A stretch of DNA of 22,003 bases. Source: UBA2365 sp964594045 (GTDB lineage: Bacteria > Bacteroidota > Bacteroidia > Chitinophagales > Saprospiraceae). Location: assembly GCA_964594045.1 (NCBI GenBank), contig CAZQKR010000058.1, forward strand, positions 1 through 22,003, written 5' to 3'. Shown here one piece after another: positions 6,272-12,867 of this stretch. How positions within the stretch are numbered: the first letter of the stretch is position 1; each line of letters starts with the position of its first letter. The notes under the pieces are model-generated. The model was not told where the DNA came from. It saw only the letters and a list, made by a program, of their open reading frames with translations, and made no database searches. The position numbers were made by a program, and so were the translations under genes.

Positions 6272-8326
6272 CTATTCTTTGCCTTGAATCAAAAGGATTC
6301 CCCGCGAAAAATTCCTCCCCGTTTTGATCACAAAAGGATATACTCCGCCAGGTAAATGATCTTTCTGAAAAGACCATAGTAAATTGTTTTTTCCAGCAGG
6401 GAATTTCCCTTTTTGGTTATGGATCATTATCCCGGAAGCATCAAAAACCTGTAGTTCAACAAATTCCGCAAATGCCAATTCAAACCGGATATTGACCTGA
6501 TCCCTGGCAGGATTCGGGAATGTCAGTATTTTAAAAGCATCTGAACCGGTACGTTCTGTAAAGAGACCAAAATCTACTTTGACAAAAACAGGAAACTTTG
6601 TGCTGCCGGAATGAACAAAAAGACTGTCAAAAAAATGTAATTCATCAACTGTCACAGTTGAAATGAATTTGAGCAAAACAGACAGGGAATCACCTGTCTG
6701 AATTTGAGCCGGCAGCATTTCACTACACGTAAGATCAAACGGGTAGGAAGGGTCAGGATGATAAGTGAAACTGTCAATTGTCACCGGTAAAGCAGATGGA
6801 TTATAGATCATCCATTCAATTCCCGAAAGCATTTGTTCAGCAGAATTGAATTCAATGGTATCGCGATCAAAATCAAGGATGATCTGCCAGTCATCCATTA
6901 TAAAACGGTGCGGTTCGGCTTCTCCGATGAAAGGATGAGTGGCTCTTCTGCCGGAACTGTCAAAAGCTTCAATATAATATTGCACTTCCTCACCACCTGT
7001 GAATCCGGCCAGGGTGTATTCCCATATCCCGTCTTCGGTCAGGGACATGGTATCCGTCGTAAATTCATCTTCATTGATTCGGTAATGAACGAAAACGGAA
7101 TCCCTGATGATCCCTTTTCCTGAAAAAGCCTTGATTTTGGTTTCAATATTGATCTGTGGAGTGAAAGTCTTTCTGCCAAGAACAGGTTGATGGTTGATAT
7201 ACAACATACCCAGGTCTGCAATTTCCCTCGTCCGGCAATGCAAGGCATCCGTATTATACCACTGATTATATAAAACACCGAAAATTTGATAGCCGGGCAT
7301 TGCCAGTCTGTAGGCATCCAGTGCCTCATCATCCCATTGGTTGCCGGTGATCGGAACGAAAACTTTATTATTGAGGATCAGAGAGTTGGTATAAGGTGTA
7401 TTTTGATTGAGGCCCGGCGTAAAAACCCTGTACACTTCGAAAGGAATGCCATAGGGGCTCATTTTGGAACCAAAGTATTCTGCTACATCTTCAAAATCCT
7501 CGTAACGGTAGTCGGTTGGAGCAACCTGTCCGATCAAAACCTTGCCCGGAGAGAGGTATTTTCCCCAGCAGTCGATGTGTTTGATATAGTCATCCAGCGG
7601 ATCAGGAAGCACATGATAAGTATCAATGCCCAGGTAGTTTTTCATGGTTTCGGCGATATTTTCTTCTGTTTTATCCGGATTTTCTTCCCATACCAGGTCT
7701 GTGGAAGCGCCATTGCCGTGGCCGTCACACATATAATTGCCTCCGGTATGGAACAGATCCATGGCATAAAGATCAATTCCCAGCTGAGCTGCCACGGCAC
7801 CGGGAATTTCATCGTCGGCAGGCCTTGGCCGGTTATATGGAAAATCCACGATACCCGGTTTGCCGTCACCGTCGAAGATGAACCATGGGCCGTAATCCCT
7901 GGTCCAGTGGCTGTTGGTCGGAGCTTCCAGAAAAGTGCAATTGTCCAGATTGACCCCGTTTTGGGTATAAAGATTGATGGCATTGTTTTTCTGGCTGGCG
8001 TTGGCAACCAGAGTGATGACTTCGGTATCTTTGGCCAGTTCCACAACCAGGCTGACCGGTATGCCCAGAGGATAACGGATCAAAACGCCCTGCATGGCTT
8101 CATATTCAGCTACATTTTTAATAAAGCCGGATGGCGGATCCGTAACTGTCAATTGGCGTTCATTGCCGAACGGCTGCCTCATTTCCTCTTCGGAAAGATA
8201 ACGGAGTTTTTGCCACAATGGTCTTTCGTCCTGAGCAAATACATTGGTCATCACAAAACTGAAAAAGAAAAAGATTAAGATATACTGAATTCTGAGCATC
8301 TGCTTATTTTTCTGTAAACATACCAT
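6272..8326 (-). CDS. Secreted peptidylarginine deiminase of the PPAD/agmatine-deiminase superfamily with T9SS sorting domain
   Basis: A 684-residue protein (counted from the ATG at 8326) predicted to hydrolyse arginine side chains to citrulline outside the cell. The signal peptide ends at VFAQ, near residue 32. The catalytic guanidine-deiminase domain spans about residues 35-390. It carries W141 and D144 (HWTRDYGPWF), R166 and R168 (YNRPRP), H250 and D252 (KHIDCWGKYL), N314 (YTNSLILNN) and the nucleophile C364 (DALHCRTREI). As I recall it, this is the same residue set, with near-constant offset, as Porphyromonas gingivalis PPAD (W127, D130, R152, R154, H236, D238, N297, C351). The two arginines in PPAD bind the carboxylate of a C-terminal arginine. 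Ig-like beta regions follow (about 390-590), then a type A T9SS domain (LTFPNPARDQV to the end). The start is uncertain: ATG 8326 follows GGAAAG, ATG 8299 also leaves an intact signal peptide, and a TTG at 8344 is less likely. Confidence 0.88.
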   Translation of the reverse strand: MVCLQKNKQMLRIQYILIFFFFSFVMTNVFAQDERPLWQKLRYLSEEEMRQPFGNERQLTVTDPPSGFIKNVAEYEAMQGVLIRYPLGIPVSLVVELAKDTEVITLVANASQKNNAINLYTQNGVNLDNCTFLEAPTNSHWTRDYGPWFIFDGDGKPGIVDFPYNRPRPADDEIPGAVAAQLGIDLYAMDLFHTGGNYMCDGHGNGASTDLVWEENPDKTEENIAETMKNYLGIDTYHVLPDPLDDYIKHIDCWGKYLSPGKVLIGQVAPTDYRYEDFEDVAEYFGSKMSPYGIPFEVYRVFTPGLNQNTPYTNSLILNNKVFVPITGNQWDDEALDAYRLAMPGYQIFGVLYNQWYNTDALHCRTREIADLGMLYINHQPVLGRKTFTPQINIETKIKAFSGKGIIRDSVFVHYRINEDEFTTDTMSLTEDGIWEYTLAGFTGGEEVQYYIEAFDSSGRRATHPFIGEAEPHRFIMDDWQIILDFDRDTIEFNSAEQMLSGIEWMIYNPSALPVTIDSFTYHPDPSYPFDLTCSEMLPAQIQTGDSLSVLLKFISTVTVDELHFFDSLFVHSGSTKFPVFVKVDFGLFTERTGSDAFKILTFPNPARDQVNIRFELAFAEFVELQVFDASGIMIHNQKGKFPAGKNNLLWSFQKDHLPGGVYPFVIKTGRNFSRGILLIQGKE

Positions 8327-8418
8327 TTTTGTTTCTTTCCGCAAAAATGTATATTAATTAGAGATTTTCAGGCAGGGATGGGTAGAGTTTGCATTGACGT
8401 ATTTTATGAGCTTTTTGA

Positions 8419-8793
8419 TTAATCTTGAAAGATAAATTTTGCATCAATTTGAAGTTTATTGTAAAGGGCTTTTGCCAATTCAAAGTTCAAAGGTCTTTTT
8501 CCCTTTAATATTTCACTTATCCTTGAGGGTGACGTTCCTAATAATTCTGCCAGATCCTTTTGCTTTAATTTCTGTTGAAACATACGCAATTCGATCATTT
8601 CTTTTAGAGATTCAATCTGAAATGGGTATTTTGATTCTTCATATCTGGCGATTTCATCAGAAACCTGATCCAATTCTTTTTGCAATGTTGTATCTAGTTC
8701 ACCAGCATCTGTGAGTTGTTTTAATAACTCTTCCATCCTGATACTTTTTTGATGATATTCCATGTTTGTCATAATTCTAAATTTTTTTTGCAT
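8419..8793 (-). CDS. HigA-type antitoxin, helix-turn-helix XRE family
   Basis: A 124-residue protein whose C-terminal half (about residues 65-122) is an XRE/Cro helix-turn-helix: LRMFQQKLKQKDLAELLG, then the recognition helix SPSRISEILKGKRPLN. The N-terminal half is helical and acidic (LLKQLTDAGELDTTL, DEIARYEESKYPF), a common arrangement in antitoxins of HigBA/HigA-2 pairs. It would bind and neutralise the HigB toxin encoded just upstream on the same strand, and repress the operon. There are two credible starts: ATG 8793, which overlaps the restored toxin frame by 17 nt, or ATG 8772, five nucleotides after the restored toxin stop at 8777. Either implies translational coupling. The ORF appears intact, unlike the toxin. 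Confidence 0.85.
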   Translation of the reverse strand: MQKKFRIMTNMEYHQKSIRMEELLKQLTDAGELDTTLQKELDQVSDEIARYEESKYPFQIESLKEMIELRMFQQKLKQKDLAELLGTSPSRISEILKGKRPLNFELAKALYNKLQIDAKFIFQD

Positions 8794-9071
8794 CTATCTT
8801 ATTGTACTCATCATGTGTGCCAATAAATCTGATGAAAACCCTTTCCTGATATGAAAATGATAATTACAATCAGCCTGAATTCATTTCCTTTAATGTTGAA
8901 AACGTACCTGTTATTTCCAACATAATCGACTGAATTATAATCTTTTTTAATATCATTTAAATCTTTCCATTTTGCATTCTTCACAATCGTATACCAATTC
9001 AGCAAGGGAATCCTAGATTGAGTATGCTTTTTGGAAAATTCTGTTAATTTCCTTGGTGTAACCACGCGCAT
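8777..9071 (-). pseudogene. HigB-family toxin (RelE superfamily mRNA interferase), frameshifted near its C-terminus
   Basis: The intact part, from ATG 9071, reads MRVVTPRKLTEFSKKH, then LLNWYTIVKNAKWKDLNDIK, YVGNNRYVFNIKGNEFRLIV. This is the HigB family pattern of ribosome-dependent mRNA interferases. Near the end the frame changes to FHQIYWHT and stops at 8811. Removing one base from the CCC at 8839-8841 restores VFIRFIGTHDEYNKIDAKKI and a stop at 8777-8779, giving 97 residues, the usual family length. The gene is therefore broken by one inserted base, or this is a sequencing error. The upstream in-frame TTG (9119) and its extra 16 residues come from the adjacent palindromic element and are not part of the family, so ATG 9071 is preferred. 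Confidence 0.82.
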
Positions 9072-9082
9072 ACTTAAAAATT

Positions 9083-9272
9083 GAGTCTGCTCCGAAAAGT
9101 CCAATTTGTTGATTTTCAATCGTTTTTTGCCCCAAGCTACTGACGCTAAAGGTCAGCACAGGACTAAAGGGAAACGATTGAAAATCAACAAATTAAAAGT
9201 CCCCTTTTAGGCTTGTACTGACTGAAAACGTCAGTGGGGATTTAGGGGACAAAGACTTTTCGGAGAAGACTC
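9083..9272. repeat. Nested palindromic (MITE-like) element upstream of higB
   Basis: The left arm is continuous: 9083-9101 plus 9103-9125. Its inner part (9103-9125) is an exact 23-bp reverse complement of 9172-9194. Its outer part matches 9254-9272 in reverse complement at 18 of 19 positions. On the right side a 59-bp segment (9195-9253) separates the inner and outer parts. That segment has its own inverted ends (GTCCCCT at 9199, AGGGGAC at 9244) and the hairpin ACTGAC/GTCAGT (9217-9235). The central 46 bp also holds a hairpin, CTGAC/GTCAG (9140-9156). There is no ORF for a transposase. The left edge stops 11 bp before the higB ATG, so any higB promoter must lie in or beyond the element. Confidence 0.8.
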
Positions 9273-9351
9273 AAAATTTTATAATACAAAAATATGGAAA
9301 TAAGTTCTATAAAATGGAATAATATATAAAAATGTGTAAAAGTATTTTACT

Positions 9352-10494
9352 TCATTTCCTTTCCATCCGCCTGCTCACAAAATCACCCAGTGTATTCATC
9401 GCAAAAACCAGGCTAAATATGGCAAAACCGGGAAAAACAACCAGCCACCAGGCTTCATGGTTTTTCCTGGCTTCACTGAGCAAACTGCCGAAACTCACAT
9501 GGTCTGCAGGCAACCCGATACCTAAAAATGACAAGGCAGATTCAAGTAAAATACTGGAAGAAAAGCCAAATGCAACTGCCACGATCACAGGCGTCATCAC
9601 GGCAGGTAAAGCATGCCGCATGATGATCCGGGAGTCACTCATTCCAATGGCGCGAGCTGCTTCAATATAACGTTGCTCCTTGATTTTAAGCATTTCTGCA
9701 CGGACAAAACGGGCGATCGACGGCCATCTCAACAAGCCAATGATGAGGATCACATTGTAAAGTGATGCTTTTGTGAACAGGCTGACCAGGACTAAAACGA
9801 GGAAACTGGCAGGCATTGACTGGAATATCTCGATGAAAGAGGAAAATAAAATGTCCAGAGGAAGCCGGTATTTTTTTTGAAAAAATCTCATCCTTTTGAT
9901 GAGTTCATCCAGTATGATCAAGGCAAAAAAGAAGATCAGAATGGCAAATAATATTTGGTCTGGCTGACCGGGAAAATACTTTCTGTATGAAAGTACATAG
10001 ATGCCAGGAATAAGGATCAAAAACCCTGAAATTGTGGTTCTCCGGCTTATCCTGAGCCGGTCATTGCCATAGTAGGCACCGGTCAGACCGATCAGCAGTC
10101 CGATCAGGAGGGCAATGATCATGGAACCTGTTCCGGTGATCATGGCAATCCTGGATGCATGGATCATGCCTGCAGCCACATCCCGGCCGACCCGGTCAGT
10201 TCCCAGGTAATGCTTTTGCTGGCCAGAAAGGAGTTTTTGTTTTGCCGAAGGAGACACGAACGCTGCGTTTTGCAGGTCAATTGATGAATAATGATACCTT
10301 ACCGGCGGATAGAAAGTATAAGCGGGATCATCACAATTTTGCCCCGAAACAGCAGGGAATTTGACACCGTTTTCATCTTTACAGATGATCGGCTTGTCAT
10401 TGGCCAGAAATGGTGCGAGCAGGGCAGTCAGCATAAATGCCAGCAAAATGGCAGTGGACATATAGAAGGATAAATTTTTAGGCCTGGCTGTCAT
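9352..10494 (-). CDS. Oligopeptide/dipeptide-type ABC transporter permease, OppC/DppC family
   Basis: A 380-residue inner-membrane permease subunit. After membrane helix 1 (about residues 12-31) comes a periplasmic loop, then the OppC signature GTDRVGRDVAAGMIHASRIAM (near 98-118). The cytoplasmic coupling (EAA) loop is EAARAIGMSDSRIIMRHALP (near 280). The C-terminal helices end in FVSRRMERK. Typical OppC proteins have about 300 residues. The extra length is an insertion between the first core helices, including FLILIPGIYVLSY and ILFAILIFFFALIILDELI, so it has two additional hydrophobic segments. It pairs with the OppB-type gene immediately upstream: the ATG at 10494 overlaps that gene's end by 4 nt, indicating translational coupling. 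The substrate cannot be read from the permease. Peptides are the family default. No ATPase or solute-binding protein is encoded in the window. Confidence 0.88.
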   Translation of the reverse strand: MTARPKNLSFYMSTAILLAFMLTALLAPFLANDKPIICKDENGVKFPAVSGQNCDDPAYTFYPPVRYHYSSIDLQNAAFVSPSAKQKLLSGQQKHYLGTDRVGRDVAAGMIHASRIAMITGTGSMIIALLIGLLIGLTGAYYGNDRLRISRRTTISGFLILIPGIYVLSYRKYFPGQPDQILFAILIFFFALIILDELIKRMRFFQKKYRLPLDILFSSFIEIFQSMPASFLVLVLVSLFTKASLYNVILIIGLLRWPSIARFVRAEMLKIKEQRYIEAARAIGMSDSRIIMRHALPAVMTPVIVAVAFGFSSSILLESALSFLGIGLPADHVSFGSLLSEARKNHEAWWLVVFPGFAIFSLVFAMNTLGDFVSRRMERK

Positions 10495-11903
10495 GACGAT
10501 TGATATTTGATCCTTGGATTGATCCGTGCATACAGGATGTCACCTAACAGGTAAATGATAAATGTCAGCACACCCAGCAACATGACCATTGCAAAAACCA
10601 CAGGCCAGTCGAGTTGTCCGATAGAATCGAACAGCAATCTGCCCATACCCGGGATATTGAAGATCACTTCGAGTACCACAGATCCTGCCAGGGCAGCGGG
10701 AAAGCCACTGATCAGGGCCGTTGTGACAGGCAGGAGCGTATTTGGCAAAAGGTGGCGCATGACCATTCTTCTTTCTGAAATTCCTTTGGCCCTTGCTGTG
10801 AGAATATAATCGGATTTGAGTTCCACAACTGCGGTATTGCGTACCAGCCTTATTGCAGAGGCAGCACCGTGAAAGGATAGCAGTAAAGCAGGAAGGATGA
10901 GATGAGGCAGTCCTTCTGCCAGTTTTTCTAACCGGTCCATATCTGCATAGATTGAACCCACTCCGATATCCGGGAAGATATTAAGCCATTTCCCGTAAAT
11001 ATCAGTGGTCAAGAAAATGATGGCAAGGGTGCCAAGCCAGAAAAGCGGAACAGCATAAAGGATAAAGCTGCTTGTGCTGATAAGCTTATCCTGCCATTTG
11101 TTCTGGTAATATGCAGTATACAGGCCAAGTGAAATGGCAAGCAATAAACTCAGCAGATAGGCGATAACAACATAACTCAGGGTCCAGAAAAATGCATCGC
11201 TGATCTTTTTGCCGGCAGGCTGACCATCCGTCAGGGAAATTCCGAAATCTCCCCGAAATAGATTGCTGATCCAATGGTGATATTGGTTGTCCGGGCCATG
11301 CCAATGCAGGACGGGTAAAAATGCCATCAATGTTGGGGAGTTTTCAGGATTTTGAAGGAAGAGGTCCGTGTATTCGGTCAATTTAGCCCTGATACTCTCC
11401 GGAATGCTGTCATTTTCTGTTGTTTTTTTAAGAATGACAGCGAGTTGTCCGGCTTTATTGAGGTCAGCAGTTGCATGAATGGTTTTGAGTTGGGAAATGA
11501 CGGGCGATAATTGATATCCTCCTGAAGATTCAGCCTCTGAAAGCAGATCTTCCTGTGTCCTGAAGGCATTCTGTATCCATGACCAATCGTGGTTCTGTCT
11601 CAACCATGCTTTCATGATCTTTTTTTTCTCTGCGGGAAAGATCTTGTGTGCGGTGTCCGGAAAACAGGCCGGTGTGATGCTGAAGTAGAAAACAGCTTTG
11701 TCCAGTCCCAGTTCCCGGTACACACCGGCAAAGACTTTTTGCTGCTGATCGTAGGAAAGTCGCTCCGTTTGGCTTCCCCTGATGGCCATATACATTTGAA
11801 CCTGATCACCGGGAGCTGCCTTGCTCAGGAAGAACACGATGATAGACAGCGCTAAAAGCGATGGAGTGATCAATAAAGCCTTTTTCAGAACAAAAGAGGT
11901 CAT
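10491..11903 (-). CDS. Oligopeptide/dipeptide-type ABC transporter permease, OppB/DppB family, with enlarged periplasmic region
   Basis: A 470-residue permease subunit. Membrane helix 1 (KALLITPSLLALSIIVFFLSKAAPGD, about residues 8-33) is typical of OppB. A roughly 200-residue extracytoplasmic insertion follows, mostly helical. The conserved core runs from NLFRGDFGISLTDGQPAGKKI through five more helices, with the coupling loop LTARAKGISERRMVMRHLLPN (near 370) and the C-terminal motif VVLEVIFNIPGMGRLLFDSI. Standard OppB proteins have about 310-340 residues, so the insertion explains the extra length. The start codon is ATG 11903. A TAATTTTG element on the minus strand lies about 58 nt upstream. 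The gene is first in a two-gene operon with the OppC subunit and overlaps it by 4 nt. Confidence 0.88.
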   Translation of the reverse strand: MTSFVLKKALLITPSLLALSIIVFFLSKAAPGDQVQMYMAIRGSQTERLSYDQQQKVFAGVYRELGLDKAVFYFSITPACFPDTAHKIFPAEKKKIMKAWLRQNHDWSWIQNAFRTQEDLLSEAESSGGYQLSPVISQLKTIHATADLNKAGQLAVILKKTTENDSIPESIRAKLTEYTDLFLQNPENSPTLMAFLPVLHWHGPDNQYHHWISNLFRGDFGISLTDGQPAGKKISDAFFWTLSYVVIAYLLSLLLAISLGLYTAYYQNKWQDKLISTSSFILYAVPLFWLGTLAIIFLTTDIYGKWLNIFPDIGVGSIYADMDRLEKLAEGLPHLILPALLLSFHGAASAIRLVRNTAVVELKSDYILTARAKGISERRMVMRHLLPNTLLPVTTALISGFPAALAGSVVLEVIFNIPGMGRLLFDSIGQLDWPVVFAMVMLLGVLTFIIYLLGDILYARINPRIKYQSS

Positions 11904-11961
11904 CTTGCACGATTAGTCAGGCTAAAGTAATCAATTTTGTTGACGGCGCATGATCGTCTCG

Positions 11962-11969
11962 CAAAATTA
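11962..11969 (-). promoter_or_regulatory. Possible -7 promoter element for the oppBC-like operon
   Basis: The minus strand reads TAATTTTG, an exact TAnnTTTG, about 58 nt upstream of the ATG at 11903. No TTTG is visible at the expected -33 distance, so only half a promoter is supported. Confidence 0.35.
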
Positions 11970-12096
11970 TGGATCAACTGGCTGATGGACTGCCATTTTT
12001 AAGTGAACTTCCGAATGGTTAACCTCAATTTACACATTAATCTCAGTTTTCGTTTCAGACATCAGGTTCAATATTTCACAACTCTTTGATCATTTT

Positions 12097-12128
12097 TTTG
12101 GGTAATCCCAAAAATACCTGTATGTTTG
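12097..12128 (+). promoter_or_regulatory. Consensus Bacteroidota promoter for tRNA-Cys
   Basis: TTTG at 12097-12100, a 20-nt spacer, then TATGTTTG at 12121-12128, matching both promoter boxes exactly. The predicted start near 12135 lies about 7 nt before the tRNA. The -33 box is part of a perfect 8-bp palindrome (TTTTTGGG / CCCAAAAA, loop TAAT). Confidence 0.75.
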
Positions 12129-12141
12129 CAGTCCTTTTTAT

Positions 12142-12212
12142 GGTCGGTTGGCCGAGTGGCTAGGCAGAGGTCTGCAAAACCTCGTACAGCGGTTCGAATC
12201 CGCTACCGACCT
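12142..12212 (+). tRNA. tRNA-Cys, anticodon GCA
   Basis: A complete 71-nt cloverleaf. The acceptor stem GGTCGGT (12142-12148) pairs with ACCGACC (12205-12211). The anticodon stem GAGGT/ACCTC encloses the loop CTGCAAA with anticodon GCA, which reads UGC/UGU. The T-arm is AGCGG-TTCGAAT-CCGCT. The discriminator base is T (12212), the known identity base for cysteine. The D-arm contains GGCCGAGTGGCTAGGC. CCA is not encoded. A consensus promoter precedes it and an intrinsic terminator follows 11 nt later, so it is an independent transcription unit. Confidence 0.97.
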
Positions 12213-12223
12213 CAAGCTTTCAG

Positions 12224-12255
12224 AACCTTTCCGGTGCAACCGGGAAGGTTTTTTT
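12224..12255 (+). terminator. Intrinsic terminator of tRNA-Cys
   Basis: The 12-bp stem AACCTTTCCGGT (12224-12235) pairs with ACCGGGAAGGTT (12239-12250), with one G-T pair and a 3-nt GCA loop. It runs directly into a T-run through 12255. Confidence 0.9.
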
Positions 12256-12867
12256 GTGCACTTTTTTCAATGTTCAAATGATTTGATGTTCAAATGTTCA
12301 AATGATCTAATTTTCAAATGCTATAATGATCTAATATTCAAATGTTCAAATGATCTGATGTTCAAATGATCTGATGCTATAATATTGAAATGATCTAATA
12401 GTCTAATTTTCAAATACTATATTGGTGAAATGATCTGATTTTCAAATGATCCACTGATTGTATACTATGCAGGTGAAAGTACTGCTTGAAATTAATGGTT
12501 TTCTTCAATACAGTATTGATCAGATAGCGTCAAAAGTCCAAATGATTTTGAAAATCGGAAAATTCTAATTTGGATCCATCAATCCTAAGGTGTCGAATTC
12601 AGGCTAAAAATGTTTCATTTCATTGAAACAAATCTTGTAGTACTTCAACATATTCAGGCATCTAATCGAAATTATATTTTGGATCCTTCATTTTGAGTTG
12701 ATCATTAATTATAGAACATTAATTAATTTTCAATGTTGTTAATTGATTGACTTGAAAAAAAGAAAATAGACGTAAAAGCGCCTAGAATGAAGATTATTTT
12801 CTATTGGAAGATTTCAATTGACCATTTATAACCAGTCGCATGAGTGACTTTATTAAAAAGTATTCAG
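12256..12867. other. Non-coding region between tRNA-Cys and the FISUMP gene
   Basis: About 600 bp without a supported gene. The first 200 bp is the degenerate tandem tract listed separately. The rest is AT-rich unique-looking sequence with no consensus promoter that I could find. ORF 12148-12369 reads through the tRNA and the tract and is an artefact. Confidence 0.65.
12268..12452. repeat. Degenerate AT-rich tandem repeat (TTCAAATGATCTGATG-like)
   Basis: The words TTCAAATG, ATGATCTGATG, ATGATCTAAT and GCTATAAT recur in shuffled order about every 8-16 bp for roughly 185 bp, directly after the tRNA terminator. There is no dyad structure and no real coding capacity. It resembles an expanded and decayed microsatellite. 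Confidence 0.7.

Noticed and set aside
7286..8278. 330-residue plus-strand ORF opposite the deiminase gene
   Set aside because: It lies wholly antisense to a well-supported T9SS deiminase, shows no family motifs, and its composition is that of a reverse-complement shadow.
9072..9119. 16-residue N-terminal extension of the HigB toxin from a TTG start
   Set aside because: The added residues are encoded largely by the left arm of the palindromic element and do not belong to the toxin family. ATG 9071 fits the family start.
12142..12212. tRNA-Cys as an integration (att) site for a genomic island
   Set aside because: No duplicate of the tRNA 3' end and no integrase gene is visible in the window.
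12148..12369. 73-residue ORF starting inside tRNA-Cys
   Set aside because: It is the translation of the tRNA, its terminator and the tandem tract (repeated FKCSNDL), not a gene.
12844..12867. GTG start eight codons upstream of the FISUMP protein
   Set aside because: It puts extra polar residues before a normal signal peptide. The ATG at 12868 gives a standard start.
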